DNA of 26,597 bases from a virus. The notes beneath the pieces are model-generated. The model was not told where the DNA came from. It made no database searches and saw only the letters and a list, made by a program, of their open reading frames with translations. Positions within the stretch are counted from its first letter, which is position 1, and each line of letters opens with the position of its first letter. Location of the stretch: positions 1 through 26,597 of IMG/VR virus record IMGVR_UViG_3300023108_001523. The stretch is one strand, 5' to 3'. A program made the position numbers and the translations under genes. Below are positions 15,689 to 21,989 of this stretch, piece by piece.

Positions 15689-16371
15689 TGTCCGAAAAGC
15701 CATTTACTTGTGAATACTGCGGTAGCGGATATGTAAGAGAAAAAACGCTTGCAGCCCATATGTGCGAAAAGAAACGCAGGGCTTTACAAAAAGATGAAAA
15801 ACGTGTGCGACACGGATTTTATGCCTTTCAAAGATTTTATAAATTAAGTGCAGGCGCAAAGAAAGAAAAAACATATGAAGAATTTTGCAACAGTCAATAC
15901 TACAACGCATTCGTCAAGTTCGGTTCGTTTATTAGTAATGTGCGCCCTTTATATCCTGAGCGTTACATTGATTATGTTGTCACTAGTGGAGTAAAACTTG
16001 ATCATTGGTGCAGAGATGCATTGTATGAAAAATATGCATTAGACTTTATATTAAAAGAAGATGTAACTACAGCACTTGAACGTAGTGTAAAAACAATGAT
16101 GGAGTGGGCAGAAGACAAAAGTGCTCCTTGGAATCATTACTTTTTGTACATAAGTCTTAACAAGGCAGTGTGGGATATAAAGGACGGTAAGATATCACCG
16201 TGGCTCATACTTAATTGTGCAAGTGGAAAAGAAATGCTAAGTAAGTTTAATGATGAACAACTAGAACTTGTATATCACGTGATCAACCCTGAACATTGGG
16301 CAATGCGCTTTAAGAGACTGCCCAACGATGTTCAACTTGTAAAAGATGTTGTAAAGGAATCTAATTTATGA
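15688..16371 (+). CDS. C2H2-type zinc-finger protein conserved in marine T4-like phages
   Basis: 227 residues. The N-terminus FTCEYCGSGYVREKTLAAHMCEKKRR is a compact zinc knuckle or finger (C8, C11, H24, C26) followed by a basic run. The rest is helical and aromatic: YNAFVKFGSFISNVRPLYPERYIDYV (about 73-98), LDHWCRDALYEKY, and ALERSVKTMMEWAED. A vague similarity in the middle to T4 gp59 (helicase loader) crossed my mind, but it is not strong enough to assign. Probably binds DNA or RNA. GAGGGTACTA before the ATG supplies a Shine-Dalgarno. First of a coupled set running to 18488. Confidence 0.75.
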   Translation: MSEKPFTCEYCGSGYVREKTLAAHMCEKKRRALQKDEKRVRHGFYAFQRFYKLSAGAKKEKTYEEFCNSQYYNAFVKFGSFISNVRPLYPERYIDYVVTSGVKLDHWCRDALYEKYALDFILKEDVTTALERSVKTMMEWAEDKSAPWNHYFLYISLNKAVWDIKDGKISPWLILNCASGKEMLSKFNDEQLELVYHVINPEHWAMRFKRLPNDVQLVKDVVKESNL

Positions 16372-16817
16372 AAATATTAATTATGGGTCTGCCCGGAGCA
16401 GGCAAAACTTGGCTTGCCGAAAGGTTGCAAAAACACTTAAATGACTGTGCGTGGTATAATGCAGATGAAGTGCGTAAAATGGCAAATGACTGGGAATTTA
16501 GTGAAGAAGCTAGAATACGTCAAGCTCGTAGAATGCGTAACCTAGCAGATTACGAAAAAGGATGCGGGCGTACTGTTATTTGTGATTTTGTATGTCCTAC
16601 TGATCTTACTAGACATATTTTTGAAGCAGACGTTGTTGTATGGGTAGATACAATTTCTGAAGGAAGATTTGAAGATACAAACAAAATGTTTGAAGAACCG
16701 AAAACTTTTGATTTTAGAATTATAACACATCTAAAGGAAGAAACCGGAGACGTGGAAAGATTAGCAAATGCAATACAACAGATCAATATTTTAGAGACTG
16801 AAATAATAGCAGTATAA
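16368..16817 (+). CDS. Adenylylsulfate-kinase-like P-loop kinase
   Basis: 149 residues. MKILIMGLPGAGKTWLAERL carries Walker A (GLPGAGKT, 7-14). YNADEVRKMANDWEFSEEARIRQARRM, with its D-x-x-R and DW-FS-eaR elements, matches the APS kinase (CysC) substrate region, followed by VICDFVCP where CysC has an S-P-like segment. APS kinase makes PAPS, the donor of sulfotransferases such as the one encoded at 3435-4073. The protein is shorter than typical CysC (about 200) and lacks an obvious complete lid, so a related small-molecule kinase is possible. AAAGGA upstream and a 4-base overlap with the previous gene. Confidence 0.7.
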   Translation: MKILIMGLPGAGKTWLAERLQKHLNDCAWYNADEVRKMANDWEFSEEARIRQARRMRNLADYEKGCGRTVICDFVCPTDLTRHIFEADVVVWVDTISEGRFEDTNKMFEEPKTFDFRIITHLKEETGDVERLANAIQQINILETEIIAV

Positions 16818-17038
16818 TGGAAGATCGTGTAAGCAAGAAACGTCATTTAGCAAAAGCAATAACCTGGCGTTTGATAGCAAGTTTGACAACAGCAGCAATA
16901 GCTTTTTTATTTGGATTACCACCTAAAGCAGTAGGCGCTGTATTTGTTATAGATTTAATAATAAAGTTTATAATGTATTACGTACACGAGCGTATATGGT
17001 ATAAACACATTCGTTACGGAGTAAAAGATGAGTTTTGA
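16817..17038 (+). CDS. DUF2061 small membrane protein
   Basis: 73 residues. KKRHLAKAITWRLIASLTTAAIAFLFG and AVGAVFVIDLIIKFIMYYVHERIWYK are the DUF2061 signature with two transmembrane helices (about 16-34 and 40-60). Function is unknown; as I recall, DUF2061 proteins are sometimes found near or fused to APS-kinase-type genes, and here the gene overlaps the APS-kinase-like stop by one base (TAATG). That neighbour relation suggests a membrane role linked to the kinase product, an inference only. Confidence 0.85.
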   Translation: MEDRVSKKRHLAKAITWRLIASLTTAAIAFLFGLPPKAVGAVFVIDLIIKFIMYYVHERIWYKHIRYGVKDEF

Positions 17039-17441
17039 TTGGAAAAAGCCTACTGCGCAAATGCTGGGCAGATGGCAACCGTGGCACGATGGTCACACAG
17101 CACTATTTAAAAAAGCACTATTAGAAACAGGTCAAGTATGTATTATGATTCGAGATGTCGGAGGTATTGTAGGTCAAGATGCTGGCGGCGGCCGCACAGT
17201 AAAGCAAGATGATAACCCGTTTGATGTGGAAACAGTAACACAGAATATTGTACAAGGATTAGCAAATCAAGGCTTTACAGAAGGCGAAGAATATGTTATA
17301 ATGTTTGTACCAAACATAGTTGACATTAGTTATGGTCGCGGCGTAGGTTATACATTTACACAACACGACTTGGGTGAAGAGATACACAATATTAGTGCAA
17401 CACAGATAAGAGCACAGTTGAGAGAAGAAGGCAAGTTATGA
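17028..17441 (+). CDS. Nucleotidyltransferase (HxGH superfamily)
   Basis: 137 residues. GRWQPWHDGHTALFKKAL (14-31) is the HxGH nucleotide-binding motif. YVIMFVPNIVDISYGRGVGY is a substrate-side segment. HNISATQIRAQLREEGKL closes the protein with the ISxTxIR motif shared by NMN, phosphopantetheine and glycerol-phosphate nucleotidyltransferases. It could act in NAD salvage, in activating a sugar alcohol, or with the adjacent kinase; the true substrate cannot be seen. GGAG nine bases before the ATG, and a small overlap with DUF2061. Confidence 0.82.
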   Translation: MSFDWKKPTAQMLGRWQPWHDGHTALFKKALLETGQVCIMIRDVGGIVGQDAGGGRTVKQDDNPFDVETVTQNIVQGLANQGFTEGEEYVIMFVPNIVDISYGRGVGYTFTQHDLGEEIHNISATQIRAQLREEGKL

Positions 17442-17935
17442 ATTTAGTTTACTATCCAGATCCGTTTTTAGACAAGCAAGTTGCAGAAGTTGATTTAGAA
17501 AACCCTACATTTGACCCTGCTGAACTAAAAAAAGAAATGGTAGACTTAATGTTATCTAGTAATGGTATTGGCCTGAGCGCAAATCAAGTTGGTTTAGATG
17601 CACAAGTATTTGTTATGGGCGACAGCTTAGAGAATAGTACTATTTGTATTAATCCAACTGTTCTACAGTATACATCAGAAACTATTTTAGATGTTGAAGG
17701 ATGTCTAAGCTTTCCTAATATTTTTGTCAAAGTAAAACGTCCAAAAGAAATACTTGCAAAATGGTACAATGAGAATTTAGAAGAACAGGTTGTAAAAATT
17801 GAAGGGTATAGTGCAAAATGTTACTTACACGAATGGGATCATTTACACGGCATAACGTTTAAAGATCGTGTATCAAAAATAAAATGGGATATGGCTACAA
17901 AAAAAGCACGTAAATTGGAGAAGCATCTTGCCTGA
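17438..17935 (+). CDS. def: Peptide deformylase
   Basis: 165 residues. All three metalloenzyme motifs are present: GIGLSANQVG (43-52, family GxGLAAxQ), EGCLSFP (87-93, metal ligand C89) and HEWDHLHG (131-138, metal ligands H131 and H135, catalytic E132; family HExDH). Removes the formyl group from nascent protein N-termini; marine phages carry such genes probably to speed maturation of phage or photosystem proteins. It starts four bases before the end of the previous gene. Its end overlaps the TTG start of the next gene. Confidence 0.96.
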   Translation: MNLVYYPDPFLDKQVAEVDLENPTFDPAELKKEMVDLMLSSNGIGLSANQVGLDAQVFVMGDSLENSTICINPTVLQYTSETILDVEGCLSFPNIFVKVKRPKEILAKWYNENLEEQVVKIEGYSAKCYLHEWDHLHGITFKDRVSKIKWDMATKKARKLEKHLA

Positions 17936-18488
17936 TATTGATATCGACTTTGCAGATCGCAGTGTTATACTAGACAAGATACAACACCGTGTGGCAAAAT
18001 TAGATACAGATAAGAAACACAATACAGGAATTTATGTAACAGAAATTCCACATAATCCTATTGACAACTTATCAACAATCGAACATAAAACAGCAGAAGA
18101 TAGAGGCTATTTTAAATTAGATTTTTTAAATGTAAGCATTTATAAAAACGTTAAGAGTAACGAACATCTACAACAACTTATGGATAAGGAACCATTATGG
18201 GATTTATTAACAGAGCCAGAATTCAGCAACAACTTATTTCACGTAGGCGAACACAGTACAATTCTACAGCAAACGAAACCCAAATCAGTAGAACAACTAG
18301 CAGCAGTCCTAGCGATGATACGTCCTGCGAAGAGGCATCTTGTCAACGAAACTTGGCAAACGATACTAACAGAAGTTTGGAAAAAACCCGAAGACGGTAG
18401 CTATTACTTTAAGAAAGCACACGCAATAAGTTACGCAATGGCTGTAGTAATACATATGAATTTATTGTGTGAAGAATTTACTACTTAG
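17928..18488 (+). CDS. Miniature DnaE-like (C-family polymerase palm) protein
   Basis: 186 residues starting at TTG 17928, with GGAG eight bases upstream and overlapping the deformylase stop. The protein begins exactly at MPDIDIDFADR, the DnaE motif with two catalytic aspartates (D3, D5). KHNTGIYV (30-37) corresponds to DnaE KHAGGVVI. GYFKLDFLNV (60-69) carries the third catalytic aspartate (D65). SVEQLAAVLAMIRPAKRHL (120-138) and FKKAHAISYAMAV (161-173) match DnaE landmarks. The PHP domain, the glycine-serine-rich loop and most of the fingers are absent. It is conserved in marine T4-like phages as I recall. Function unknown: a minimal polymerase, or a regulator using a palm fold. Confidence 0.85.
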   Translation: MPDIDIDFADRSVILDKIQHRVAKLDTDKKHNTGIYVTEIPHNPIDNLSTIEHKTAEDRGYFKLDFLNVSIYKNVKSNEHLQQLMDKEPLWDLLTEPEFSNNLFHVGEHSTILQQTKPKSVEQLAAVLAMIRPAKRHLVNETWQTILTEVWKKPEDGSYYFKKAHAISYAMAVVIHMNLLCEEFTT

Positions 18489-18849
18489 GTTTTCTTACTA
18501 GCTGTACACTTCTGCGCTTTACACGCTTTACAGCTAAATTATTGAGATTAACAACAGGTCCAATTGTTATCTTAACATCTTTAGAGTTCATTGTAACTAT
18601 AGAATATTTAAATTGGTCCATTTCTTTTCTTAGAAATATATTAATAGGAATGAGTCTATTTGACTCCCACCACCATATATCTCCTAATTCTAAAAATTGA
18701 CTTTGTTCTTTTTTTGATTTTAAATCTGTGTAAACATACATTGATGTTACTGTTTGATCCTGATTAATGATGATACCGATATATTCGTTACCCCCATAAG
18801 TAACCACACTTAAGAACGGAAAATTTTCTTGTATATCTTTTGTTAACAT
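18481..18849 (-). CDS. Conserved hypothetical protein, minus strand
   Basis: 122 residues. FPFLSVVTYGGNEYIGIIINQ and FLELGDIWWWESNRLIPINIFL are distinctive. The C-terminus is basic (LAVKRVKRRSVQLVRKPK), suggesting nucleic-acid or phosphate binding. I recall similar proteins with the WWWESNR block in marine T4-like phages but no function. Its stop overlaps the convergent mini-DnaE stop by 8 bases. Its start diverges from the virion protein gene. No clear promoter or strong ribosome site is visible ahead of its ATG. Confidence 0.78.
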   Translation of the reverse strand: MLTKDIQENFPFLSVVTYGGNEYIGIIINQDQTVTSMYVYTDLKSKKEQSQFLELGDIWWWESNRLIPINIFLRKEMDQFKYSIVTMNSKDVKITIGPVVNLNNLAVKRVKRRSVQLVRKPK

Positions 18850-18857
18850 TTTATTCC

Positions 18858-18865
18858 GATAAATA
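18858..18865 (+). promoter_or_regulatory. T4-like late promoter (GATAAATA)
   Basis: GATAAATA followed by CATT and the ATG at 18870. By T4 late geometry the transcript would start at or one base beside the A of the ATG. No Shine-Dalgarno is seen. Fits late expression of a virion protein. Confidence 0.65.
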
Positions 18866-18869
18866 CATT

Positions 18870-19655
18870 ATGCAACTAACACCTAGATATTTAGTCTCAA
18901 ATTTAACCAAGCTTCGTTCAAATGAAAGCGGATTCATAGTGGAGTATAGACCAGTGTACAGTAGACAATTACAAGTTTTTAAAGGCATAGATAATGTCTT
19001 AGATTTTAGATTATATAACGCAGATCAGCGTCCAATACCAATGACAAATTATACTCCCAAGTTTGTTGCATACGATGAAAATCAAGTGTTAGTAATCGAA
19101 AAGGACGGAGTTGTGCAAGACGACGGTTCGAGCGAAATCAAAGGCAAGTTCAGTGTTACTATAACAGAAAATGAATTACTTAATATAAAGCAACAATTTC
19201 TTTCCTATAACATTTATTTGGTTGATGCAGATAGCAATAAAGTATTGACATACAATCATAGTAATTTTGACAACGATGCAACAATTTATGTAAATGCAAA
19301 AACATTTCCTGGACCTCTTGCAACGTATCAAGTTACACAATTTGAACAAACAGAAGTAGGTACAGATCAGTGGATATCAGAAACAATTGATGCTCAACCT
19401 GGTATAAACGGTAATGAAGCACTACATACCGCAGCGGCGTATACTAGTTCTTATGTAGGTAATATAGTAGTACAAGCAACACTAGATAATCAAGTAACCG
19501 AAAGCACTAACTGGGCAGACATTGCAACAATGACATTCAGCGGTACAGAAACAGAACCGTTACCAGTAAATTTCAACGGTGTGTTTAGTCATTTACGATT
19601 CAAAGCAAATTCAAATCCTGCTGATAAAATTACAAAAATTTTAGTAAGAAATTGA
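18870..19655 (+). CDS. Probable virion structural protein
   Basis: 261 residues from the ATG at 18870; the frame also contains an earlier TTG at 18840, rejected because it lies upstream of the late promoter. Beta-rich sequence with a repeating strand-turn pattern (IVVQATLDNQVTESTNWADIATMTFSGTETEPLPVNF) and a final LVRN. This resembles tail or baseplate-associated proteins of marine T4-like phages, where a beta-sandwich C-terminal domain binds ligands. No transmembrane or signal segments. The late promoter abutting the start supports a structural role. The following intergenic 35 bases hold the primase promoter. Confidence 0.65.
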   Translation: MQLTPRYLVSNLTKLRSNESGFIVEYRPVYSRQLQVFKGIDNVLDFRLYNADQRPIPMTNYTPKFVAYDENQVLVIEKDGVVQDDGSSEIKGKFSVTITENELLNIKQQFLSYNIYLVDADSNKVLTYNHSNFDNDATIYVNAKTFPGPLATYQVTQFEQTEVGTDQWISETIDAQPGINGNEALHTAAAYTSSYVGNIVVQATLDNQVTESTNWADIATMTFSGTETEPLPVNFNGVFSHLRFKANSNPADKITKILVRN

Positions 19656-19684
19656 TTGACATAAATTAGCAACTACGCTATAAT
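19656..19684 (+). promoter_or_regulatory. Consensus sigma-70 promoter fused to the primase start codon
   Basis: Perfect TTGACA (19656-19661), 17-base spacer, perfect TATAAT (19679-19684), then six bases and ATG at 19691. The expected +1 is the A of ATG. No Shine-Dalgarno is present. The promoter follows directly on the end of the structural gene. Confidence 0.85.
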
Positions 19685-19690
19685 AATACT

Positions 19691-20692
19691 ATGAGTGTAG
19701 TAGCCGAATCAGTTCTGACATACCTGCCTGCTAAGAGGAAACAAACTCCTAGCGGCTGGCTATCATTCAATGCGCCCTGTTGCCATCACAACGGCCACTC
19801 AGCTGATAATAGAGGCCGAGGAGGACTAATAAGCAATCCTGACGGAGGTGTAAGTTATCATTGTTTTAACTGTGGTTTCAAAGCCTCGTGGCAACCTGGG
19901 CGTAACTTTTCACACAAGATGCGAAGGCTCTATCAATGGATGGGAGCGCCTGACGATATAATCAACAAGGTGGCACTTGATGTGATGCGAGAGAACGAGG
20001 GCGTTGAAGCACTAGAACGTATTGCTCAACTGCCCACGTTCGACTCTGTACCGTTGCCAGAAGATGCTGTTAGACTTGCAGACTATCAATGGGCAGAGCC
20101 AGGTACTATACCAGAGCGTATGGTAAATGTGTTTCAGTATATGCTAGAACGCAATCTACGTATAGACGACATTGACTATCATTGGTCACCTAGTTTAGGT
20201 TATCGTGATAGGCTTATTATTCCTTTCTATTATGAAGGTAGAATAGTAGGCTGGACTGCTCGTGCTATCACACCAGATAAGAAGCCTAAATACTTAACAG
20301 AAGTGCAACCTGGCTATGTGTTTAACCTAGACGAACAACGACATAACAAAGTATTTGCTATTGTTTGCGAAGGACAAATAGATGCACTACACGTAGAAGG
20401 ATGTGCGCTAGGAGGCAGTGAAATATCTGACCAACAATCACTGCTGCTAAATAAGCTACAGAAGGAAATAATTGTTGTACCTGATAGAGACAAAGCTGGC
20501 AGCAAATTAGTAGAGCAAGCTATTGAACTAGGATATTCTGTTTCAATGCCTGAATGGGCAGATGATATTAACGATATAGGAGATGCAGTACAACGTTATG
20601 GTAGATTGTATACGTTACATAGTATTGCTACACAATCAGAAGAGTCGCCTTTGAAAATAAGACTGAGAGCAAAAAAATGGTTCACAAAATAA
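19691..20692 (+). CDS. gp61: DNA primase (T4 gp61-like)
   Basis: 333 residues, matching T4 gp61 (342). An N-terminal zinc-binding domain has candidate ligands in CCHHNGHS (30-37) and YHCFNCGFKAS (57-67). The TOPRIM-type core follows: FAIVCEGQIDALHVEG (acid E in VCEGQ) and IIVVPDRDKAGSKLVEQA (DxD). It synthesises RNA primers for lagging-strand replication in complex with the gp41 helicase encoded three genes downstream at 21990. Preceded by a consensus promoter with no leader, so it is likely an early gene. Confidence 0.92.
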   Translation: MSVVAESVLTYLPAKRKQTPSGWLSFNAPCCHHNGHSADNRGRGGLISNPDGGVSYHCFNCGFKASWQPGRNFSHKMRRLYQWMGAPDDIINKVALDVMRENEGVEALERIAQLPTFDSVPLPEDAVRLADYQWAEPGTIPERMVNVFQYMLERNLRIDDIDYHWSPSLGYRDRLIIPFYYEGRIVGWTARAITPDKKPKYLTEVQPGYVFNLDEQRHNKVFAIVCEGQIDALHVEGCALGGSEISDQQSLLLNKLQKEIIVVPDRDKAGSKLVEQAIELGYSVSMPEWADDINDIGDAVQRYGRLYTLHSIATQSEESPLKIRLRAKKWFTK

Positions 20693-20814
20693 AAAAGATC
20701 CTAAAAAAGATATGGAGTTGGATTGCTTGGCCGTACTATAAGATAAAAGAAGAAATTGCTTATAGACGTAAAATTAAGGAACTCAAGAAAAGAGATCCAT
20801 TTATATATAAATGA
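20677..20814 (+). CDS. Small basic conserved protein (45 aa)
   Basis: 45 residues from the ATG at 20677. Highly basic and aromatic: KIKKILKKIWSWIAWPYYK, then YRRKIKELKKRDPFIYK. The closing ELKKRDPFIYK-type ending is one I recall from small proteins of marine T4-like phages. Amphipathic helix likely; it may bind membrane or nucleic acid. The ATG lies inside the primase end (16-base overlap) and its stop overlaps the next ATG as ATGA. Confidence 0.7.
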   Translation: MVHKIKKILKKIWSWIAWPYYKIKEEIAYRRKIKELKKRDPFIYK

Positions 20815-21017
20815 TAGAAAACTTAGGACCATACCAAGTATTAAGTTACTATACTCAAACGTTCTCTACGCCTAAAGTAGATACAGAAATTCACGTGCGT
20901 CATATCAAAGAAAGAGGACAAACAAGAGTTGAAGAAGTTGTCTTTACTTCCTACAATTCAAAAGGTCAAGAAGTAAAACATAATCCACATATGCCAAAGG
21001 TAGATATTATTGTATGA
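20811..21017 (+). CDS. Small conserved hypothetical protein (68 aa)
   Basis: 68 residues with beta-strand periodicity (TEIHVRHIKERGQTRVEEVVFTSYNSKG). No motif recognised. It is coupled at both ends by four-base overlaps (ATGA) with the 45-residue protein and the carbamoyltransferase, so it belongs to the primase transcript. Confidence 0.68.
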   Translation: MIENLGPYQVLSYYTQTFSTPKVDTEIHVRHIKERGQTRVEEVVFTSYNSKGQEVKHNPHMPKVDIIV

Positions 21018-21982
21018 TTATTTGGGGAATGGTTGGTAACAGTCACGATGCTAGCCTAGGAATTTTTAAAGGTGACAAACTGCTATGGGCAAGTCTATCA
21101 AAAGATTTCTCAGGCATTGCTAATGACCCTAATCATAATAAAGAACAGATTGCATATGCCCTAGACAAATACGGAGTACCTGAGCAAGTTATATGGTACG
21201 AACGTCCCCTATTAAAAACACTACGTCAGCTGTATGCAGGCCAGGGTTGGTTACTTAAAGAAAATAATATACGTAGTTATCTAAAGCAATATAATATATG
21301 TTGTCCCATTTTGTATACCCAACACCATCTTTCACACGCTGCTTATGCTTATTACACTCAGCCCTATGACGATTGTGCTGTTATATGCTTAGACAGTATT
21401 GGAGAATTTGAGACCCTGACCATATGGCACGGCAAGAACAATCGACTTAAGAAGATACATTCACAAGGGTATCCACATAGCCTAGGACTTTTCTACAGTG
21501 CTATGACACAACGTATGGGGTTACAAGCACAACGTGACGAATATCTAGTGGCACAGTATGCAGAAAAAGGTAGCAAAGAAAGACTGTTCAAAGTAATGTG
21601 GGATGAGATTATATCAATGCAAGGCTTAGGTGTAGACCCTAAAGTTACCCTACACGAAAATTTACACAGGGGATGCAATTGGTGGCGTCCTGGGTTGTGT
21701 AGCCAGCAGGATATATACGATATAGCAGCAACCACCCAAGCAATATTTGAGTACTGTTTAATGAACCTAAGTGAATGGGCTCGCAAAGAAACAGGTAGCT
21801 CTAACATAGCATTAGCAGGTGGCGGCGCACTTAATAGACAGGCAGTTGAAAAAATTAAACCACGTTGGAATAATGTATGGGTTCCTACTAATCCTGGTGA
21901 TCCGGGATCGTGTATCGGTGCAGTATTAGCAAAGACAAAACAAAAAACAACACTTGACAATATATGGTATCAGAAAGTATAA
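21014..21982 (+). CDS. Carbamoyltransferase (NodU/CmcH family), N-terminal domain only
   Basis: 322 residues, about half of typical NodU/CmcH proteins (550-600). The ASKHA/Kae1-like fold motifs are visible: WGMVGNSHDASLGIF (4-18), TQHHLSHAAYAYYTQPYDDCAVICLDSIGE (about 99-128, metal-binding HxxxH), SLGLFYSAMTQRMG, and NIALAGGGALNRQAVEKI (about 265-282). It should use carbamoyl phosphate and ATP to make a carbamoyl adenylate and carbamoylate a sugar or nucleoside. The C-terminal domain is missing, with the next gene's promoter starting in its last codons. Host glycan decoration or DNA modification are both possible targets. Confidence 0.85.
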   Translation: MIIWGMVGNSHDASLGIFKGDKLLWASLSKDFSGIANDPNHNKEQIAYALDKYGVPEQVIWYERPLLKTLRQLYAGQGWLLKENNIRSYLKQYNICCPILYTQHHLSHAAYAYYTQPYDDCAVICLDSIGEFETLTIWHGKNNRLKKIHSQGYPHSLGLFYSAMTQRMGLQAQRDEYLVAQYAEKGSKERLFKVMWDEIISMQGLGVDPKVTLHENLHRGCNWWRPGLCSQQDIYDIAATTQAIFEYCLMNLSEWARKETGSSNIALAGGGALNRQAVEKIKPRWNNVWVPTNPGDPGSCIGAVLAKTKQKTTLDNIWYQKV

Positions 21983-21983
21983 T
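21954..21983 (+). promoter_or_regulatory. Sigma-70-like promoter fused to the gp41 start codon
   Basis: TTGACA (21954-21959), 18-base spacer, TATAAT (21978-21983), then six bases and ATG at 21990. Same six-base -10 to ATG distance as at 9011 and 19691. The promoter overlaps the final codons of the carbamoyltransferase gene. No Shine-Dalgarno is present. Confidence 0.8.
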
Positions 21984-21989
21984 TACAAT

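Noticed and set aside
15688-16371. Naming the zinc-finger protein as gp59 helicase loader
   Set aside because: Only a short stretch of vague similarity could be seen, and T4 gp59 has no zinc finger. The similarity is kept as a question in the findings.
16805-16819. TATAATG at the DUF2061 start as a leaderless promoter
   Set aside because: The TATAAT overlaps the ATG itself and there is no -35. It is the stop of the previous gene (TAATG overlap).
17321-17356. TTGACA followed by TATACA as a promoter for peptide deformylase
   Set aside because: Spacing between the elements is 22 bases, too long for a sigma-70 promoter.
18481-18849. Late promoter (CTAAATA on the minus strand near 18890) for the minus-strand gene
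   Set aside because: It lies about 40 bases upstream of the ATG within the virion gene, and does not show the fixed spacing seen for the others.
20805-20813. TATAAATG overlapping the ATG of the 68-residue protein as a late promoter
   Set aside because: The ATG is part of the motif itself, so transcription would begin after the start codon.
21493-21960. 155-residue open frame on the minus strand
   Set aside because: It is antisense to the well-supported carbamoyltransferase and has random-looking composition.
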